From: Antiquaquibacter soli
Lineage (GTDB): Bacteria; Actinomycetota; Actinomycetes; Actinomycetales; Microbacteriaceae
Direction: 5' to 3'
Assembly: GCF_030580675.1 (NCBI RefSeq)
Contig: NZ_JAUQUB010000001.1
Location: 992,001 to 1,056,000 of the forward strand
Length of the DNA stretch: 64,000 nucleotides
Part shown: one piece after another, positions 59,979 to 64,000 of the stretch
Layout: each line of letters begins with the position of its first letter
Numbering within the stretch: position 1 is the stretch's first letter
The notes under the pieces: generated by a model
Seen by the model: the letters and a program-made list of their open reading frames with translations, nothing else
Told to the model about the DNA's origin: nothing
Databases searched by the model: none
Position numbers and translations under genes: made by a program

Positions 59979-60845
59979 ATGCCTGAACCCATCATCGCGT
60001 TCGACGCGGTCACCTACACCTACGCGGGCACCGACGAGCCCGCCCTCCACGAGATCTCCTTCGAGATCCAGCCCGGCGAGTACGTCGCCATCCTCGGTCT
60101 CAACGGGGCCGGGAAGACCACCCTGGGCCTGTGCGTCAACGGCGTCATCCCTACCATGCTCGGCGGCGAGCTGGAGGGCACCGTCACGGTCGGCGGCCTC
60201 GACGTCTCCGAGTACCCGGTCCGTGAGATGTCCAAGCTCGTCGGCGTCGTCTTCGACAACCCCGAGTTCCAGATGAGCCAGATGTCGGTGGCGGAGGAGG
60301 TCGCGCTGGGCCTCGAGAACGCGGGCGTGCCTTACGAGGAGATGAAGCGGATCATCCCCGATACCCTCGAGCTCGTCGGACTGGCCGGCTTCGAAGAGCG
60401 CTCGCCGCTCGGCCTCTCCGGCGGGCAGCAGCAGCGCCTGGCCATCGCAGCCGTGCTCGCGATGAAGCCGCAGATCCTCATCATGGACGAGCCCACATCG
60501 AACCTCGACCCGATCGGCAAGCAAGAGGTGTTCGACATGGCCGCCCGACTCAACAGCGAGCGGGGGATGACCGTCATCGTCATCGAGCACGAAGTCGAGG
60601 TCATGGCGCGCTACGCGGACCGCGTGATCGTCCTCGACGGCGGTCGCGTCATCATGAACGGCACGCCGCAGGAGATCTTCAGCCGCGTCGAGGAGCTCGC
60701 CGCACTGAAGCTGCGGGTCCCCGAGGCCGCCGAGCTCGCGACGATCCTCCGCACCGAATACGGCGACTGGGACGGACCGGTGCCCATCACGACCGAGCCG
60801 GCCGTCGCCGCCGTCAACGACCTCCTGGGAGCCACCCGTGACTGA
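59979..60845 (+). CDS. ECF transporter ATPase A1
   Basis: A 288-aa ABC ATPase of the ECF class: Walker A GLNGAGKTTLG, Q-loop DNPEFQMSQMS, full signature LSGGQQQR and Walker B ILIMDEPTSNLD. It pairs with the second ATPase, and the T subunit couples them to the S component. ATG 59979 follows the hairpin by 17 bp. It overlaps the next ATPase by 8 bp. Confidence 0.92.
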   Translation: MPEPIIAFDAVTYTYAGTDEPALHEISFEIQPGEYVAILGLNGAGKTTLGLCVNGVIPTMLGGELEGTVTVGGLDVSEYPVREMSKLVGVVFDNPEFQMSQMSVAEEVALGLENAGVPYEEMKRIIPDTLELVGLAGFEERSPLGLSGGQQQRLAIAAVLAMKPQILIMDEPTSNLDPIGKQEVFDMAARLNSERGMTVIVIEHEVEVMARYADRVIVLDGGRVIMNGTPQEIFSRVEELAALKLRVPEAAELATILRTEYGDWDGPVPITTEPAVAAVNDLLGATRD

Positions 60846-61722
60846 CGCCACCCCGTCCGCCCTGAGCCCGCTCGCGATCGACGTCCGCGGAGCGCGCTAC
60901 GTCTACCCGACCGGCAACGTGACCGCCCTCGGCGGGGTCGACCTGCAGGTGAAGCCCGGCGAGATCATCGGCATCATCGGCCAGAACGGCTCCGGCAAGA
61001 CCACCCTGACGAAGCTGCTCAACGGACTGCTCAAGCCGACCGCGGGCACCGTCATCGTCGACGGAGTGGACACGGCGAAGAAGTCGGTCCAGGAGATGGC
61101 GCCTCATGTGGGCTACGTCTTCCAGAACCCCAACCACCAGCTCTTCGCCCGTACCGTCCAGATGGAGCTCGAGTTCGGTCCGCGCAACATCGGCCTGAGC
61201 GAGGAGGAGATCGCGGTCCGCGTGGCCGAGGCGGTCGAGTTCTTCGGGCTGCAGGACTACATCGAGGAGCACCCGTATCGCGTGAGCTTCCCGATCCGCA
61301 AGCTCGTGGGCATCGCCTCCATCGTCGCCATGCGCCCGCCGATCCTGATCCTCGACGAGCCGTCGACCGGTCAGGACCACAACACCACCCACGTGATCAA
61401 CGGACTGATGCGTCGGCTGCGCGACCAGGGGACCACCGTGGTGTGCGTCTCGCACGACATGCCGCTGCTCGCGGACGTCGTCGAGCGCGTGATCGTCATG
61501 AAGAGCACGGAGATCATCGCCGACGCGAGCCCCCGTGAGGTGTTCGCCGACAAGACCCTCATGGCGCGCACGAATCTTCAGGCACCTCAGGTGACCGAGA
61601 TCGCCCTCCAGACGGTCGTACCGCTCGGCGGACCCGTCGCACTCACCCCGGCCGAGCTGGCCGCCGACATCGCGATGCGGACCGGTCGCCCGGCCGCCGC
61701 CCGCACCGACGCCGTCGGCTGA
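60838..61722 (+). CDS. ECF transporter ATPase A2 with a non-canonical signature motif
   Basis: A 294-aa ABC ATPase: Walker A GQNGSGKTTLT, Q-loop QNPNHQLFARTVQ and Walker B ILILDEPSTGQD. The LSGGQ signature is missing: the stretch YRVSFPIRKLVGIAS takes its place. In a heterodimer with A1, one of the two composite ATP sites would therefore be degenerate. The start is GTG 60838 inside the end of A1. Confidence 0.9.
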   Translation: MTDATPSALSPLAIDVRGARYVYPTGNVTALGGVDLQVKPGEIIGIIGQNGSGKTTLTKLLNGLLKPTAGTVIVDGVDTAKKSVQEMAPHVGYVFQNPNHQLFARTVQMELEFGPRNIGLSEEEIAVRVAEAVEFFGLQDYIEEHPYRVSFPIRKLVGIASIVAMRPPILILDEPSTGQDHNTTHVINGLMRRLRDQGTTVVCVSHDMPLLADVVERVIVMKSTEIIADASPREVFADKTLMARTNLQAPQVTEIALQTVVPLGGPVALTPAELAADIAMRTGRPAAARTDAVG

Positions 61723-61740
61723 CCCTAGAGGACCTCAACC

Positions 61741-62634
61741 ATGTCAATGCAAGCCGCGCTGCCCGTGGCGATGATCCCGGGCAACTCGATCATCCACCGC
61801 ATCAACCCGATCGCCAAGCTCGTCTGGGTCGTCGGATACGTGGTGCTCGCGTTCTCCACGCAGAACATCGTCGTCCTGTACTCGATGGCGCTCTTCGCCC
61901 TGCTGCTCGCTCCGATCGCCGGCATCACGAAGCCGCTGCTCAAGGGCGCCCTCATCCTCGTGCCGGTCGGATCGTCCCTGCTAGCGCTGCAGATCATCGC
62001 GCCGGCGGTCGAGCGACCGTGGACGCCCGTCGGCGAGATCGGACCGCTCACCCTCTACGGGGACGGGATCTACTACGGCTTCGTGCTGCTCGGTCGGATC
62101 GTGGCATCCCTGCTCCTCGCGCTCGTCATGGTGATGACGACGCACCCGAGCGACCTGTTCACGTCGTTGTCGAAGCTCAAGGTGCCGTACACCCTGAACT
62201 TCATGCTCGCGATGACCCTCCAGCTCATCCCGGTGTTCCAGCGCGAGGTGGGCATCATCATGAGCGCTCAGAAGTCGCGGGGAATGAAGGGCAAGGGCTT
62301 CTCCGCCGTGCTCCCGAGCTTCGTGCCGGTGTTCGTCGGCGCGATCGAGAGGGTGCAGCAGTTGTCCATCTCGCTCGAGTCGCGCGGGTTCGGCTCCAAC
62401 GGCATCAAGACGAGCTACCGGCAGGTCCGGGGCCGCCCGAGCGACTGGGTGATCGGGATCGTCGGCGCCCTCGCCCTCGGCGGGCTCTCGGCCTACTCGA
62501 TCTGGCGGGGCACGTGGAACATCTCCTCCGACATCGTGTTCTCGCCCCTGTTCGTGGTCGTCACCTTCGTGATCTCCGCGACCCTCTTCTTCGGCGTCGT
62601 GCTCTTCGCCGTGTTCCTCTCCCTCAAGAAGTAG
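61741..62634 (+). CDS. ECF transporter T component (EcfT)
   Basis: A 297-aa membrane protein with about five to seven helices and the two cytoplasmic coupling-helix motifs with Arg-Gly pairs: QKSRGMKGKG and LESRGFGSNG. It couples the ATPases to the S subunit. ATG 61741 is 18 bp after A2. Confidence 0.9.
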   Translation: MSMQAALPVAMIPGNSIIHRINPIAKLVWVVGYVVLAFSTQNIVVLYSMALFALLLAPIAGITKPLLKGALILVPVGSSLLALQIIAPAVERPWTPVGEIGPLTLYGDGIYYGFVLLGRIVASLLLALVMVMTTHPSDLFTSLSKLKVPYTLNFMLAMTLQLIPVFQREVGIIMSAQKSRGMKGKGFSAVLPSFVPVFVGAIERVQQLSISLESRGFGSNGIKTSYRQVRGRPSDWVIGIVGALALGGLSAYSIWRGTWNISSDIVFSPLFVVVTFVISATLFFGVVLFAVFLSLKK

Positions 62635-62674
62635 TCCGGCTGCGCCGGCCCATCAAGAAAGCGATCCGTCTCCC

Positions 62675-63460
62675 ATGTCCTCCAGCCTCCCCACCGACCG
62701 CCAGCACCACATCCAGGTGGCCGAGGGCGAAGTCGGCAAGTACGTCTTCCTCCCCGGCGACCCCGGCCGCTGCGAGCCCATCGCCCAACTGTTCGACGAC
62801 CCCGTGCTCGTGGCGAAGAACCGCGAGTACGAGACGTGGACCGGGTACCTCGACGGCGAGAAGGTCTCCGTGACGTCGACGGGGATCGGATGCCCGTCCG
62901 CCGCCATCGCCATGGAGGAGCTCGTCAAGGTCGGCGCGGACACGTTCATCCGGGTGGGCACGTCGGGGAGCATGCAGCCGAGCATCCCCCCGGGCGACCT
63001 GGGCGTGATCAGCGGCGCGATCCGCGACGAGGGCACGTCGAGCCACTACCTGCCGATCGAGTTCCCCGCGGTGGCGGACATCGACGTCACGCGAGCGCTG
63101 GCGATCGGGGCGCGCAGCCTCGGCGCGAACGTGCACGTGGGAATCTCCCAGTCGAAGGACTCCTTCTACGGCCAGCACGAGCCGGGCCGGATGCCCGTGG
63201 CCAAGCGCCTCCAGGACCGCTGGTCGGCGTGGATGGCCGGCGGGGCGATCTGCTCCGAGATGGAGGCCGCCGCGCTCTACATCGTCGCGGCGACCCTGGG
63301 CGTGCGCGCGGGCGGAATCATGATGATCATGGGCCACTGGGACCAGTCGCCCATGACCGACGAGGAGATCTCCCGCGGTTCGCTCGACAACCTGCTGCCG
63401 CAGGCGGTGGCCGGCCTTCGCGAGCTCATCGCCCAGGACCGTGCGGCGGGTCGCGCGTGA
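62675..63460 (+). CDS. Nucleoside phosphorylase (uridine phosphorylase-like), tandem copy 1
   Basis: A 261-aa PNP_UDP_1-family phosphorylase. [13 protein letters not shown] is the phosphate-binding start, [20 protein letters not shown] and [12 protein letters not shown] follow, and [11 protein letters not shown] carries the ribose-binding Glu/Met. It breaks nucleosides to base and pentose 1-phosphate. It is followed without a gap by a second, similar gene. Confidence 0.9.
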   Translation: MSSSLPTDRQHHIQVAEGEVGKYVFLPGDPGRCEPIAQLFDDPVLVAKNREYETWTGYLDGEKVSVTSTGIGCPSAAIAMEELVKVGADTFIRVGTSGSMQPSIPPGDLGVISGAIRDEGTSSHYLPIEFPAVADIDVTRALAIGARSLGANVHVGISQSKDSFYGQHEPGRMPVAKRLQDRWSAWMAGGAICSEMEAAALYIVAATLGVRAGGIMMIMGHWDQSPMTDEEISRGSLDNLLPQAVAGLRELIAQDRAAGRA

Positions 63461-64000
63461 GCGCCGTGGAGGGGGGCGTCCAGTACCACCTGCAGCTGCG
63501 CCCCGGAGACGTGGGCCGGTACGTGCTGCTTCCGGGCGACCCCGGCCGCTGCGAGCCGATCGCCGCGCTCTTCGACTCGCCGGCGCACGTCGCGTCGCAC
63601 CGCGAGTACACGACGTGGACGGGAACGCTCGACGGTGAGAAGGTCAGCGTCGTCTCCACGGGGATCGGATGCCCGTCCGCGGCGATCGCGGTGGAGGAGC
63701 TCCTCAGGCTGGGCGCCGACACCTTCATCCGCGTGGGCACGTCGGGCGCCATCCAGCCGGGGACCCCGTCGGGCCAGCTCGCGATCGTGAGCGCGGCGAT
63801 CCGTGACGAGGGCACCTCGAGCCACTACCTGCCGATCGAGTTCCCGGCGATCGCCGACCCCGGCGTGGTCGACGCGCTCGTGGAGGCGGCCCGGACCGTG
63901 GGCGCGTCGTACCGCGTGGGCGTCTCGCAGTCGAAGGATTCGTTCTACGGCGAGGTCGAGCCCGAACGCATGCCGATGGCCGAGCACCTGCAGGACCGCT
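63457..64000 (+). CDS. Nucleoside phosphorylase (uridine phosphorylase-like), tandem copy 2 (3'-truncated by window edge)
   Basis: N-terminal 181 residues of a second uridine-phosphorylase-like protein; the gene runs past the window end. It has [30 protein letters not shown] and [11 protein letters not shown] and is clearly similar to copy 1. GTG 63457 overlaps its stop (GTGA). Tandem duplication followed by divergence is likely, perhaps for different nucleosides. Confidence 0.88.
   Translation, partial: MSAVEGGVQYHLQLRPGDVGRYVLLPGDPGRCEPIAALFDSPAHVASHREYTTWTGTLDGEKVSVVSTGIGCPSAAIAVEELLRLGADTFIRVGTSGAIQPGTPSGQLAIVSAAIRDEGTSSHYLPIEFPAIADPGVVDALVEAARTVGASYRVGVSQSKDSFYGEVEPERMPMAEHLQDR

Noticed and set aside
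62636-62648. CCGGC-TGC-GCCGG as a terminator after EcfT
   Set aside because: Five-bp stem without a T-run in an operon that continues into the phosphorylase gene.

Overview
The window is high-GC DNA with dense, often overlapping genes, frequent GTG starts and many promoters whose -10 box sits 6-8 nt before the start codon. The conserved block dxr-rseP-ispG ... proS ... nusA-ylxR-infB-rbfA ... truB-ribF, together with the MEP isoprenoid genes, points to an actinobacterium, most likely of the Microbacteriaceae. That assignment is an inference from gene order and protein style. I saw no rRNA, tRNA, insertion sequence, phage gene, CRISPR array or origin, and no intergenic gap over about 220 bases.

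Layout. 1-1718: the end of a DnaQ-like exonuclease and a possible Pol-beta-type nucleotidyltransferase. 1720-26802: a large catabolic island of 26 genes around a LacI-type regulator (11181-12203). 26806-29631: asparaginase II, a GabT-like aminotransferase and an OsmC-like protein. 29717-34276: an FKBP lipoprotein, then dxr, rseP and ispG. 34429-38102: a SipW-type signal peptidase with three probable exported substrates. 38119-45350: proS, a secreted HExxH protein, nusA, ylxR, infB and rbfA. 45367-55538: DNA repair and housekeeping genes (Nei/Fpg, MutY, truB, ribF, ROK kinase) and small membrane proteins. 55723-64000: a nucleoside salvage island.

The catabolic island carries an ABC sugar transporter, a RhaM-type mutarotase, four SDR dehydrogenases, a medium-chain dehydrogenase, two lactonase-type hydrolases, two enolase-superfamily dehydratases, an SGNH esterase, a Gfo/Idh/MocA oxidoreductase, a fucose-isomerase-like protein, a CaiB/MaoC/CitE module and a TPP-dependent E1 beta/alpha pair with a free lipoyl protein. 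Seven copies of a palindrome close to TGGAAwCGwTTCCA lie at seven promoters of the island, mostly just downstream of a recognisable -10 box. I infer one LacI-controlled regulon for non-phosphorylative oxidation of a deoxy- or modified sugar, but the substrate and the cleavage step are unresolved.

The nucleoside island groups a PfkB kinase, a DeoC aldolase, a nucleoside hydrolase, a GntR regulator, a complete ECF transporter (S, two ATPases, T) and two tandem uridine-phosphorylase-like enzymes. This suggests ECF-type nucleoside uptake followed by phosphorolysis or hydrolysis and use of the pentose.
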